Below are positions 10,195 through 21,142 of a stretch of DNA of 64,000 bases, in pieces. A program made the translations under genes and the position numbers. This DNA comes from Scolanthus callimorphus. Lineage: Eukaryota; Cnidaria; Anthozoa; Actiniaria; Edwardsiidae. A model generated the notes under the pieces. It worked only from the letters and a program-made list of their open reading frames with translations, searched no databases and had not been told where the DNA came from. Each line of letters opens with the position of its first letter. The stretch's first letter is position 1. Where the stretch lies: the NCBI GenBank assembly GCA_033964015.1, contig JAWWUD010000055.1, positions 12,501 to 76,500 on the forward strand, given 5' to 3'.

Positions 10195-11147
10195 TGTAAA
10201 GGATGCTCTCACTTCCTTTTATTGATCGAGTAATTATTTGTTATCTTGTTATCTTAATTGCGGTTTATTAAGGCCTCGCTTTTGTGCCAAAGTATATTGA
10301 TTCTGTGATTACATTATAGCTTAGGTATTTACCGCCCTCACGTCCCATTTCGGAATATTACCTTGTGCATTTAGCCCGTTTGGTCAGTAGTCGTTGTAGA
10401 TTCAAGGAAGGTTGTGGTTAAATCGCTTGGCACTTGGTAAAGTTACCTTTTGGATACCCTTTGGGACCGATATGTAAGTGATCTTTATTGTTATATTATT
10501 TAGTTTTAGTTGCGCTATTAGGAATGCGTTTTTAGTCACTATTCGCGCAAGTTTATTAGTTTTTTAGCGAAGTTTTGGTTATTATGGAATTGCTCGCCTT
10601 TACTTTAGCCATTTTACGCTCGCTTAGAGTCATTTAGCATTACGCACTAAAATCTTAGTATGCGCCTACGTTTAGTCGCTTTCGCTTAGTTTTCGCTTAG
10701 TTATAGTCAAGTTACTTCGTATTTGGATTGCATTAGATTTTCGTTAGTTATAGTCTGTTGTTCGTTAGCCTATGTATGATACTTGATTATTTATCTGATT
10801 TATGCTTGTATATTATTGCTTGTTATATTAGCCTTAATCTTGTATAGTTATTAGCTTTTAAGACCTTTTTTGTTACGTTTTACTTTCAGTTACGGTGTTA
10901 AATAGATGTGTTCTTGTATGGTTTCGAGTATTTGATTTCGTTGATTGTTAGTCCGAGAGTTGCGAATAGTTCACATTGGTTTCGGTGGTCAGTTCGTGAG
11001 AGTCGTTCTATAATCAAGGCGTTGTCTAATCGATCCATAAGCTAGTAGCACGTCTTCACCAGTAAAATAGTCCCTAATTATCGTTTCGCCTGCATGACCC
11101 GTCACGACATCGCTGTTTGGTCCTGATTGTCATTGCAAGCCTTTACA
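10195..11147 (+). repeat. 3' LTR of BEL/Pao element 1
   Basis: 953 bp. Differs from the 5' LTR only in homopolymer length at four places (runs in GCGGTTTTATT, TAGTTTTTAGC, CAGTTTACGG and CACATTTGG). No substitution was found on direct comparison. Confidence 0.93.
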
Positions 11148-12799
11148 TTTAACGAATATTTCTCTAAGCCGACCATTGATGAATCTGTTCTGAATTGTTC
11201 TTTGAGCGAGTTTGCTGTTCACCCCAGTGTACGATCGATCTTAAATGAGAACTTTAACCTGGACTTCCATTTTCATCACGTGATATCTGGTTACATTTGC
11301 TGATCTGCTAGTTGGGCTTGACACTGAAATATCCAGCGGCCCTGATGGAATTGCCCCAAAAATTCTGAAAGTTGCGGCACCAGCAATTGCGAAACCGCTG
11401 ACCGCATTTTTCAATTACTGTATTGACCAATGCGAATGGCCCTGTCAGTGGAAGTCGAGCGACGTCTCTCCCGTCTATAAGAAAGAGGAAGTCACTCTAA
11501 AGAAGAACTACGCCCTGTTAGTGTATAGCAATTGTTTCTAAACTGTTTGAGAAAGTCAAATACGATCAGCTTTATGAAGCGTTCTCGCCTCTATTCTCGG
11601 ACAACATGTCTGGGTTCCTGCGCGGCCACTCATGTGCTACTGCTCTTCTAAAGCTAACTGACGACTGGCGCGCTGCGCTTGACAAGAAAAAGAACGTGGG
11701 CGTGGTCGCTATCGATCTATCTAAGGCATTTGACTCGATTTGTCACAACCTGCTACTAGCTAAGCTGCGCGCCTACGGACTCCGTCAGTCTGCGCTTAAA
11801 CTACTCCAATCATATCTCTCGGATAGGCGACAGCGGGTTAAATGTAATGGTGTGCTCTCTGATTGGCTACCCGTCCGTTGTGGAATCCCTCAAGGAAGCC
11901 TGTTAGGACCCTTTTGTTTAATATTTTCATGAATGATGTGAACAGCTGCGTTAGTACATCCTCATTGCGCTTGTATGCGGATGACACCACCCAGTACCTC
12001 GCGAGCGACTGTCCTATGGCTCTAGAGCTTGGTCTTATCGATGACATTTCAAGACTCAGCCGCTGGTTTGATAGCAACCACTTAGTTATCAACACTACTA
12101 AGACGCAGGTCATGATCCTGGGCAAGGACAGTGGCGTGTATGATTATGAATTCAGGGTCGACAGCGATGCAATCAAGATTACCCCAGCGCTCAAGATCTT
12201 GGGTGTGACGCTGGACGATAAGCTCTCCTATAAGGAGCATGTGGCTCTGATGCTGAAAAAAGCTTACGCCAAAGTTGCTGCTCTGCGTCGTGTTAAGCGT
12301 CTCATTCCATCTCCTGTCATGATCTCCCTCTACAAGACCTACATCCTACCCCACCTAGAATACTGTTCTCCCATCTTACTTGGAATTTCTAAAACCCTAA
12401 ACAATAAACTGGAACATTGCAATTTTTATGCCCTCAGGACTTTACTAAATCTTGGCAACACCGTCTCCTATGAATTCTGTTTACAACTTGGAGCTATGGA
12501 CACTTTAGAGCAGAGACGCTTAGCACAATCCCTTATTCTTTTTTTCAAGGCGCATAGGCTACAAGGTCTCGTATATATTTCCAACTTTTTTACCTGTAGA
12601 CCTATTTCTTATAATCTGCGCTCATCTGGTTTAAATTTATCTCGCCTCAGTATAATACCGCTTACCTACATAACTCTTTTCATATATCATTTCTCACGTT
12701 TGGAACCAACTACCTAATAATGTAAAATCTGCTGCTACTCTTTCTGAATTTAAGTCTCTCTTAAAGGGCATCAACTACCATGATAATAATAATAATAAA
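11148..12799 (+). pseudogene. CR1-like LINE, reverse transcriptase part (3' half of split element)
   Basis: Continuation of the LINE interrupted at 2916. It shows the RT finger motif SSGPDGIAPKILKVA (about 11333-11380), palm motif VVAIDLSKAFDSI (11701-11740), RCGIPQGSLLGP (11877-11910), catalytic YADDTTQYL (about 11975) and the thumb LKILGVTLDDKLSYKEH (about 12190), then a cysteine-poor C-terminus ending FKSLLKGINYHD before an (ATA)n tail. Frame breaks occur near 11510-11530 and at the CCC run at 11909-11911, where one C seems missing. The motif set fits the Jockey group, CR1/L2/Rex1 side; the exact clade is not certain. The tail runs into the tail of an oppositely oriented LINE at 12781-12799. 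Confidence 0.82.
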
Positions 12800-13500
12800 G
12801 ATCTTTATTAAGAATATACATCAATGGGAACATACCCGCAGGCATACGTGTGGGCTTACAATTCCATAAATATTAATTGAAAAAAAAAAACTACATCTAA
12901 ATTTATACAATATGTACATAATGTTATATAAAAATGAAGAGGCACCTATTTACAAAACATCTCTTGAACCTCTCTGTTCTTACTCGAGGCAAGATGTAAT
13001 TATGACCTTTCTTCCGCGTACTTCTGCATCTCTGCGGGGGGAGAAGTTCATTAAGGGGATGGATGCTAACCGCAGTTATTTTGTTCCAGAGAGTTCTGTC
13101 CCTTTTTGTTATTATATCAGCAATGGGAGTATATCACTAGTGTAGCCATAACGTGTAGCCCGTTTGCAAAACCTATCGATGCATGAAAGATATTTGTTAT
13201 ATGGGCAGAGGCCCAAACCTCAATTGCATAGGTAAAAAGTGACATAATGAGGCTATTAAATAGTAGAGTGAGCTCTTGAAGGGAGTAGCCATAGTACTTA
13301 CAGACTCTAAGATATACAACCTGGAACTGGCTTTACTCAGCATGTTTTCAAACTGCGTGTCCCGTTGCAAGGGTCTTCACTAACTGTAATGCCTAGCAGT
13401 CTTAACTCACTCTTCCTAGCTATGCCCTCTATGGATTCTGGGACAGGCGTTTTGGTCCTCCCTTTCACTACCATTTCAAAAGTCTTTTCATGTCAACTTC
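12781..13500 (-). pseudogene. L2-like LINE 3' end with decayed RT C-terminus
   Basis: On the minus strand, from about 13490, broken frames give KTFEMVVKGRTKTPVPESI, SELRLLGITVSED, SRLYILRVCKYYGYS, LLFNSLIMSLFTYAIEVWAS and CIDRFCKRATRYGYTSDI. These are the C-terminal thumb and following region of L2/CR1-type reverse transcriptases. An AATAAAG signal and a (TTA)n tail lie at 12781-12799. Many stops and shifts show it is an old 5'-truncated copy. Confidence 0.65.
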
Positions 13501-13710
13501 ATGGCTGCCAGTGCAGCAAATGCCTGCAATCGTAATCGTTATATGACATCTCGATGTAATTTTATATAATTTTCGAAGTGTCTTGTCTTGTAATTGTAAT
13601 TGTAGTGAAGTTAAATGTAATAGTCGCGCGTTTTTCACATGAGCTTCTGGCTCGGGAGCCCGGGTAACCTCTCCCCACGTCACCGACTCTAAATAAATTA
13701 TTGTGTATTG
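13501..13710. other. Unassigned AT-rich spacer
   Basis: Contains AAATAAATTATTGTGTATTGTGT just before the direct repeat at 13711. It could be the outer part of a retroelement terminal repeat. No coding potential recognised. Confidence 0.3.
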
Positions 13711-13860
13711 TGTGTGTGCATTCCTTTACCGCGCTACGGAAATAACTCAATCTTAAAACGCCCACCGAGAGGCCCCCACAAATCTGCCGCTGTTATCTAA
13801 ACTAACATTTAATTACTAGGCTGTCATTCGCTCGAGATAAACTCCAATAATGTTTGGTTT
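13711..13860 (+). repeat. Direct terminal repeat, left copy
   Basis: About 150 bp (ATTCCTTTACCGCGCTACGG to AATGTTTGGTTTT) repeated in the same orientation at 17573-17735. The pair brackets the SGNH-hydrolase and gag relics, so they are probably the terminal repeats of that retroelement. Confidence 0.65.
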
Positions 13861-13874
13861 TATCCCGAGCGAAT
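13826..13874. repeat. Hairpin ATTCGCTCGAGATAAA / TTTTATCCCGAGCGAAT
   Basis: Imperfect 16-bp inverted repeat around a short loop at the inner edge of the left direct repeat. The right copy at 17.7 kb keeps only the first arm. Confidence 0.6.
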
Positions 13875-15564
13875 TCAAAGATAATTAATATGATCTGGCT
13901 AGGACGGGCTCTATGCGCGCCAGCTCTGTTTGCTGAAGAGAGTGGAACAACACGACCAAATATTGGGAGTTTTCGGCCACGTAGAGTGACATTTATTTAA
14001 CAAAAGGATTGCAACAAGTATCGATAATCAGATTACACGAGTAACTTCAGCAAAGGTGGAGAGAGATAAACCGCAAAAGGCCGCAACGTGGCCCCCCCAA
14101 CCCGCGCGCAGAGAGCTCGACCAGAGCGAAAATTGTATGGCGAGAGTACAGCCCCAGACTGAATACCCTGCCCCACTATCCTCACTTGCCATGAAAAACA
14201 AACCGTTCCCGATACGGGTCCGCTACAGCAGCCCCAGTCTGTACTGTGCGATGCCGCTTAGAAATCCGAGATAATAACAATAACAACTAAGGAATTTCGT
14301 ATCAAAAATATATAGGCTTATGATCGATTACAACCATAGTTTACTGGTACGTACGAACCATAATTTACTGGTCAACGCTCTACAAATTTTATTTATCAAT
14401 AGCACGGGGTGTGCAGCGGGAAACCAGAGTGTATGACCGGAGTTTATCTAACAAAGTCTTTAAGGTAAATTTTCTCGTTATACTTTACAAAACAAAGTAA
14501 ATTGCAAAAGGCCAGATCAACGGCCGCTCGCGTAAATGCCCACCGATCGAACTAGTTAATTATAGCTGCGGAGGTCGATACATCGCCGCTGTGGTTCGAT
14601 TAAATCGTGATCGACCCGTTGATCTGAAGGAAATAAAGTGAGGAATAAAGTAATTGTCTCGATCTTGATTGAGCTCCGACAGCCCTCGCCATGATAATAT
14701 ATTTCTTGTGTAACAGAAGGATTAACTATAGAAACGTCCCGCGTGTAAAAGCTACAGTGATGATACTATAGGCATTTGAACTCACCTTCGCTTATCCATT
14801 TCAGTTATCCTCGCTGAAATCTTTCTAGGACTTCTAGCATATTTCAGGAATATGGCAGTAGAATGTCCAACCATAATACAGAAATCAGAATATGTAACGA
14901 AGATTGTCATACCAGAAACCGAAGCCAGAGAGCGGGAACTGAACTACGCGATCATACACCACGCTTCTAACGTCTGGTGGTTAATGGTTAATGGCGCCTC
15001 TCTTTCAAAAAGTGCGAGTTAACCACTCAGATGCGAGGAACATTAGACACCAGACACTCGCTCAACAATAAGAACAAAGGCGCGATTTTGAGAGGCACGG
15101 CAATTCCGTGTGTTAAGTTAAACTTAAATCGACAAAATTGAATAATTGTACCTTTTTTCCCTGTTCTAACATTGACATTAAAACCAAAGGAGTTTACATG
15201 GATAAATTAAAACCCCTGATCGAAATCTTGCAACTTGTTTTGATTATTCAACAACATCGCATCAAATCCAACGCTTCGTCAGTTGAACCGATATCACGTC
15301 CTCTTCATATTTCCTCTATATCGCATAAAATCCAAAGCTATAATCAAAACATTAAATCGAGCTGGTCGCATTATTTTTGCATTGACACTAAGTCGCATTT
15401 AATCCAAGTCTGTGTTACTTGATCGCACAAAATCCTTCAAAATCCAATAAGGCGAAAAGGTGTTCAATAAAGTTATGCGATTTAACTGGATTTTGTGGCA
15501 TGGTGATTTCACACCTTCTTCGCCATGTTCGATCAAGTGAGATTTTCTAGAACATCGAACGATA
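13875..15564. other. Non-coding interior of the decayed retroelement
   Basis: About 1.7 kb with no frame I can recognise on either strand. 15180-15560 holds repeated short motifs such as CGCATCAAATCC, CGCATTTAATCC and GATCGCACAAAATCC. The missing pol gene would be expected here. Confidence 0.4.
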
Positions 15565-16563
15565 TCATAGAACATCGCAAATGCATGCGATTTCAGCTCG
15601 CACGGGGTACTCTGAGCATGCCCGCCCCGAATGAAATGCCCAGCACGACCCTTGTGGAAAGCCTTGCTGGCGAAAAATACCACTTTTTCCCCGGGCACCC
15701 TTGTCCTGTTGGGGTTGATATTTGCGGTACCACTGCGAGACGTAATCACACGCAGCCACATTTCCCAGTGGACTGTGTTCCATGGGTATTTAACAGGGGA
15801 GCGCTGGCGCAATAAACGGAACTGTTCGTCGTAATAACTCCAATCGCCCATTTTGGACGCAATCTCCCTTATGATCTCCCGTATTTTATTAGGAGCAGGG
15901 CCTCGGTTGGGAACTTAGCCGTGTATATGGCTACAAAAGTGTGGAACGCCGTCAACCACTGATTAAAGTTGGCGAGTTTTTTGGTCGGCGGACGGCATGG
16001 CTCGAAACGAAGGGAGGCGTTATTGTCAGGGTTTCCCTCAAGGGAGAGCGAATAACGCTCGGGGGTGGGAGTAGTAACCAGAAGCAAAGTAGCGAAATCG
16101 ACATATTCATTTGCCCAACTTTTCGCCCGAGTTTTATCGGATACTCCCTCCCCGAGCTCCGTGGCTAACCGGAGAAGTTTAGCCTGTCTTCATGGGCCTC
16201 TGACTCCCTAACACTAATTGTACCTTCGCTATACGCTATCGCCTCCACATGGCTGCTTATAGCGTCCTCAACCGCCGGCTCTCGAGCAACGGGCTCCTTT
16301 CCACCCTGTATGGCATCCTTTACCGCTGCTGTAAGGGGAACAGACAACGTCGCTGCTAGCGTCCCAATGTCCACCGTGACCATTCCGCTAGTACTAGCTG
16401 CTGGTGTGGTATCAGGGCAGGTGTGGCAAGCATGGCTGGAGTGCTGCGCTGGCGCTTCGAGGAAGCCAGGCGACCAGAAGCACGGCGTTGGAAGACATAG
16501 TGACTTAGAAATAGAAATAACACGCGTGACTAGTAGTTCACATAATCTAACACGTGGTACCAC
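15565..16563 (-). pseudogene. Gag-like protein of YR-type retroelement, frameshifted
   Basis: Three overlapping minus-strand frames give one gag. The N-terminal part (16563-16165) has VDIGTLAATLSVPLTAAVKD. After a shift near 16165-16172 comes LRLATELGEGVSDKTRAKSW and RFEPCRPPTKKLANFNQWLT, then MGDWSYYDEQFRLLRQ and PWNTVHWEMWLRV. The last part (about 15700-15600) has a cysteine/histidine-rich GSCWAFHSGRACS segment in a further frame, probably the start of a zinc finger. The pattern WxxYDExFRxLRQ followed by a tryptophan-rich HWExWLR is one I associate with gag proteins of cnidarian DIRS/Ngaro-like elements. The protein would package the RNA. Multiple shifts make it non-functional as read. Confidence 0.6.
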
Positions 16564-16877
16564 AACTATAGCGAAAATGAGAGTAATCTTCCCCGTCGAC
16601 AGAACATAACGTAACGTGGGGGGCGTGCTGCACAGTAGACGAAGCCAAGTTCCCGGGAATTAATTAGCTCAGCTAGTAGACCAAGCGTAGTTGGCACACA
16701 ACAAGGCGGCCGGTCATTTGCACGCTGGACTGGTCACTGCTGGCGAAAATCCCCGACCCGCTATACACAGTATAACAACCGCGGCGGGATACACGAATCC
16801 CTGGAACTGCACACATTTAATTTCCCAGACCCGCGTTGGAACAATTACGATAAAATCACGTATGCGGCGGGAACAGT

Positions 16878-17479
16878 TTAAATATTTTGCTCGGACAACG
16901 ACCCGAGCTTACGCACACAGTACAACACTGCCCCCCGAATGCTACGATATAACTTATACTGACCTAAGTCATTAAGATGAATGCCATCTCTGTCTAAAAT
17001 AGGAACGTTTGCGTTCCAAAAACCCCTGTGCGACCAAAATCTCGCAAATGGCAGGGGAGCGAGCAGTGATTTTAAATAACCTGTGTAAGCGGCGGCTTTT
17101 CTATTGAAGACAACCGCTTCAGGGGAACGCTAATAGTTTGGCACACGCAAACGAGATCTACGTGAAAGCGCTCCCGCAGAAGGATTACAAAAGACTTCAG
17201 CTCAGCGGCAACCGAGGTTACCGAGCCATTACACAAATCGATTGTCCCGACTTGTAGAACCACAATTTCAGGTGAAAAATTCGCTACGACGTTAAGGTCG
17301 TAGTGCCTAAGCTTGGCTACGGTTCGACCGCCTTTACCATGCACTTTCACCAAAATATTGGGGTTACAGATACCCAGATTGGCTCTAAAGAGCTCCTTTT
17401 CAGCATCGTGAATATGTTCGCCAAGCTGGCGAATAAACGAGTGCCCCAAAATTAACACACGTGCATGTGCCATAGTCAA
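16878..17479 (-). pseudogene. SGNH/GDSL-like hydrolase ORF of a retroelement
   Basis: The minus-strand frame from 17479 starts MTMAHARVLILGHSFIRQL, the block I nucleophile motif with GHS for the usual GDS. It continues to EIVVLQVGTIDLCNGS, where block III has GTID instead of GTND, so the oxyanion asparagine is lost. After a shift near 17130, a second frame gives FARFWSHRGFW and RDGIHLNDLGQYKLYRSIRG with the block V Asp-x-x-His, ending at a stop at 16878-16880. SGNH hydrolases of this kind occur as accessory ORFs in Ngaro and some LINE elements, where their role is unknown. It sits upstream of the gag relic on the same strand. Frame shift and active-site change suggest it is dead. Confidence 0.72.
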
Positions 17480-17493
17480 ATACTACTTGCCTT

Positions 17494-17579
17494 AAATTTG
17501 ATGAATCTTGAAAGTTCTGCACGAGGACTGATGCTGCCAGGGCTCACCGAGCTATTTAAACCAAGTATCATGTGCGCAT
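17494..17579 (+). repeat. 86-bp exact duplicate of 1763-1848
   Basis: Identical 86-base block between the SGNH ORF start and the right direct repeat. Confidence 0.85.
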
Positions 17580-17735
17580 TCCTTACCGCGCTACGAAATA
17601 ACTCAATCTTAAACGCCCACTGAGAGGCCCCCACAAGTCTGCCGCTGTTATCTAAACTAACATTTAATTACTTAGGCTGTCATTCTCTCGAGATAAACTC
17701 CATTATTTCGGTAAATAATGTTTGGTTTTAATTTT
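17573..17735 (+). repeat. Direct terminal repeat, right copy
   Basis: Matches 13711-13860 with about 10 differences, mostly single-base; includes a short extra segment ATTATTTCGGTAA. Confidence 0.65.
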
Positions 17736-20168
17736 AATCAAAAACATGACCTTCCTGGAACAATTACAAATAGAATGAGCTATAAAAAACTTTAATTTGT
17801 AACCATGATGTACCAAACTCTGACATATTTATAGTATAGTAAAATAGGCGTGGCCCGATTGTCACGTGATACTAGCTCCGTTCTCCCCAACTTTTGTACT
17901 GACATATATTTCAGTCTATTGGTAGTATGTGTTTTATATTGGCTGCGCTATAGAAATCAAACTGTTTCTCAGGTAACTTAAGGCCTGGGCGGAAGCCCAA
18001 TCCAAAATGGCGGACGTAAAACTGAGGGGGGTGGTCCATCTCTAAACCAATGCCTCTGAGGGATCCAAGCAATCTACATTTTGATACCTTTGGTCATTCT
18101 CAATCATTTTCACCAATGTTGGTCTCTATGGCAACAAATGTATGACCTCTGACCTTAAATTTAATTTCTAGGAAAATGCCTCTGCATTCAATGGGGATAA
18201 GTGAAATCGTTCCCCAGAGTGCATTATTGTGTTGTTATATAGTGTAGATTATTGATCCAACGAGGATGGCTGGAAATGTTTTTTAGGATAGCTTTATTTG
18301 TGATGATGTAATATGATACCTCTCCTTTTCTAAAATGTGGATAACTTGGACACCCATCCTCGTTGGAATGGTAATATACGCCCGACACTGGTCATAATAA
18401 GACCCATTGGGAAACCATTGGTATGACCCCCATCGAATGCAGAGACCTGAAAGAAAATTGTGCCTTTGTCACGCTCTTACAAGTCACGCAACCCGTTGAC
18501 ATGGTAACCAAATACATCAAACGAAACGTCTCACTGGGTGTACCAACCTTAACGAAAAACATTCTACAGAAGACATTTTGTATACCCTAGAGAATTTTTT
18601 TCAGTATTTTTCGCATTTTTTTGAAAAAACCCATGCCTTAAATACCTGAGTTTTTATATGAGAGGTTCAAAATGGTTGGCATGGGTGAAAAATTACTGGG
18701 TCGATCCACTATAAGTAGTTATTCCAGCAACTTCTCTTTTGCATTTTTCTACTTCACTAATAAAAATTTATAGTTGGTGAGAGATCACGCACCGAAGACA
18801 CTGCCCTCGCGCCGTTTACAAAAACAAAGTATATCTTGCCGAGAAAACAACAAACTCTCCCAAAAAATGCTCTGCAGTGATGGGCCTGCAGGCAGTCACT
18901 ATGTTCAAAAGAAGAACACTTAGTACTCAGGTGACTCAAGGCATGAGTCCATGCGGCCACGCCCTTAAAAACATTCAATCAGGCCTTAATTGGGTGAATT
19001 AAAGATAGGCTTCTGTTGTCTTGATATGATGTCATAGACATCGTCATTCTTGTAAATTTGCGTTGTTGGTGTTTCCATGGGAACCAAATCCTAACCTTTG
19101 ACCTCCATGTTAAGAAATGAAAACTTCAGAGCCTCCGCAGGTTCAGAAAACTCGCACCACTCTTAAAACCACCAAGTGGAAATGGTAGGGAATAATGTAG
19201 TATTTATCACTCCAATTTCCGATCTTGCACATTTTTAATTCGAAGTTATTAAAGGGTATCAAATTTCAAGTGTCCTAAAATAGGATTCCTAATGAAATTG
19301 TCACGTTTTCAAATTGGATCAGATATACCTGTGATGGCTTTAAACACATCACATTGTTAAATCCTCAGAGTTTGTAACTTTTCCCGACTTGCCGAGGGTT
19401 TGTTTGGAAATTGCTTTAAGGTAAGGTTCAAAGGTCACCTTTCATGTTTCCATGGAAACAAAACAAAACATTTACTTGTTTCATGACCGTTAACAACCTT
19501 AACCATGTTTGACTGTGGAAGTAGCAAAGCCACTGAAGATATACCACCCCCTAACGTTTTTGATCCGCCATTTTGAATGCAAATGAGACGCCATGGTGCA
19601 CTTACATATATGAATGATAATAATTTCGTAATTTGCGGCATCAATAATAAAACCAACAGGCATGTTTATTATACACAAAAAACGGAACGTTAGTCTACCC
19701 TTTCTCTGAAGCTTGATGAAATGCGTTTATAAAAATTCGAGCGCGCTTTGCGCGCAACGAAGAAAAAGACTTCTACCATGTCAAATAGGGGCCGAGGGGT
19801 GGCGAAAACGTTTAACAGCTTCATTCTTTTGCAAAGAATAAAAATCTAGCATAAGACAATTTGTTGTACCTATACATACAGCAACAAGATTTTCTTAATC
19901 CATTCTGAACCAATATAGTATAAGAAATTTTTTTTGATGCGGATTTGGACAGCCTGTGGGAACGGAACGCCACGGGAACAGGTAGTGCTCGATGCGCAAG
20001 ATAGTCCTTGTGGGTTTATCCTTTTCCACTTTTGTGTGTGTGTGTGTCAGCGAAAAAAAAAAAATCGTACATGGGCTTCGAGTCCGGAAAAAAATTCCTG
20101 CACACCTGATCCCCGAAAAAATACGCAAAAATGTGCCACCCTCCTCCCCAATTTCTAATGGTCCACCC
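17736..20168. mobile_element. Non-coding Harbinger-like repeat, left end missing
   Basis: The right end (20132-20168) is the inverted terminal motif CAATTTCTAATGGTCCACCC. The interior 17968-18652 matches 42249-42955, the interior of a complete element with TAA target duplications. A GCGCGCTTTGCGCGC palindrome near 19742 also has a counterpart at 43165. No transposase frame is visible; the left end was not found. It is therefore a truncated non-autonomous copy. Confidence 0.55.
17968..18652 (+). repeat. Dispersed 0.7-kb repeat, copy 1
   Basis: From AAGGCCTGGGCGGAAGCC to CATGCCTTAAATACCTGAG; closely matches 42249-42955 in the same orientation, with scattered substitutions and short indels. Confidence 0.85.
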
Positions 20169-20336
20169 CTTATCACTGTTTTATGTCTTTCTGTGTGCCA
20201 AGACCTGTACCGCGTCTTACATTTGAATTAGTGAATTAATTATTCAAATGCCGCTACCATCTTTAAATAGTATAGGTTTTGCATCAGGGTTCAAGACCTG
20301 CATAAAACAATAGGATTTGGGTGTGGTAGGTTTTTA

Positions 20337-20866
20337 ATCAGGGTAATAGTTCACAAATATCAAATAACTTTTGCGGGCAAGCTACTTTTGTAATCAGCAG
20401 GAGACAATAAAATCTCGTGTTCTCCACTAAAATGGCCCTAAATCTTGTCTAATATAGCTTGCAAGGTACGTGTTTGAATATTCCGAAGGTATTTCTCTTT
20501 ACTTTACGGAAAAATGGAGCTCGTTTGCAGGCGAAAGATAGATTTTCATGTTGTTTGGCGAGGTCAAGTGTTTTCGAGATGTAAACAAACAATTTTGAAA
20601 CTCGGAGCTTTGATTATATCTCTGCAGATTCAAACTCAAGCGAGAAACCATGACTATTGTCTGAGGATATTGTTAGACTCTTATTCTCGTTTCAGCAGAG
20701 ATTTTTGCAAGATTTTCCCTCCACGCTTGTCAAGTCAACAGTGAGATGCCGTGAGGTTTAGTCAGCACGTCAAGGTATTTTTATTGCCTCCTGCCTCTAG
20801 CTTGCCCACAAAAGGTTTTTGATATTTGTGAACAACCATCATCGCTCTATTACCCTGAGTAAATTT
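20337..20866. repeat. Inverted-repeat element with about 80-bp arms
   Basis: The left arm 20337-20415 (ATCAGGGTAATAG, TTCACAAATATCAAA, GGGCAAGCTA, GGAGACAATAAAA) recurs inverted at 20785-20866. The interior has no recognised gene. Confidence 0.6.
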
Positions 20867-21118
20867 CAGTTGTCAAATGTACATGGATCTACCCGATAAA
20901 GCACGTCAAAGATACCCTATAGATGGGGGCTCCAAAAAAGAGTAAATATTCAATTTTCAACGCTGGGAAATAAAAAACTGCTTAAGATGACAAGAATTAT
21001 GTGCTCTTCAGTTCTGGCAACTTAAATTTTCTAAAGCGCCTTGCATTTCTTTGTATTTTTGATATTTTATTGGTGCGGTAAAAACGGCTTTGGAAGGTTA
21101 CACAAACCCAGGGTCTGG

Positions 21119-21142
21119 ATGGGGGGGGGGGGGGGGGGGGGG
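21119..21142 (+). repeat. Poly-G run
   Basis: More than 20 consecutive G just inside the left end of the 8.85-kb element. Length is probably unreliable. Confidence 0.7.

Larger units (their letters stand above)
2917..11147 (+). mobile_element. Full-length BEL/Pao LTR retrotransposon (element 1)
   Basis: Two near-identical direct LTRs (2917-3871 and 10195-11147), beginning TGTAAAGG and ending CCTTTACA, enclose a single uninterrupted gag-pol frame. The element sits inside a CR1-like LINE with a 5-bp target duplication. The LTRs differ only by four single-base homopolymer indels and no substitution, so insertion is recent. All expected parts (leader, gag-pol, polypurine tract) are present, so it may still be active. 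No envelope-like ORF is seen. Confidence 0.95.
13711..17735 (-). mobile_element. Decayed retroelement with SGNH hydrolase and gag (Ngaro/DIRS-like)
   Basis: Minus-strand element between two 150-bp direct repeats. From 5' to 3' it holds an SGNH-hydrolase ORF (17479-16878) and a gag ORF (16563-15565); no reverse transcriptase or recombinase remains in 13861-15564, so pol appears deleted. SGNH hydrolase ORFs are known in Ngaro-type tyrosine-recombinase retrotransposons, and the gag resembles those of cnidarian YR elements. The class is inferred, since the diagnostic recombinase is gone. Confidence 0.5.
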
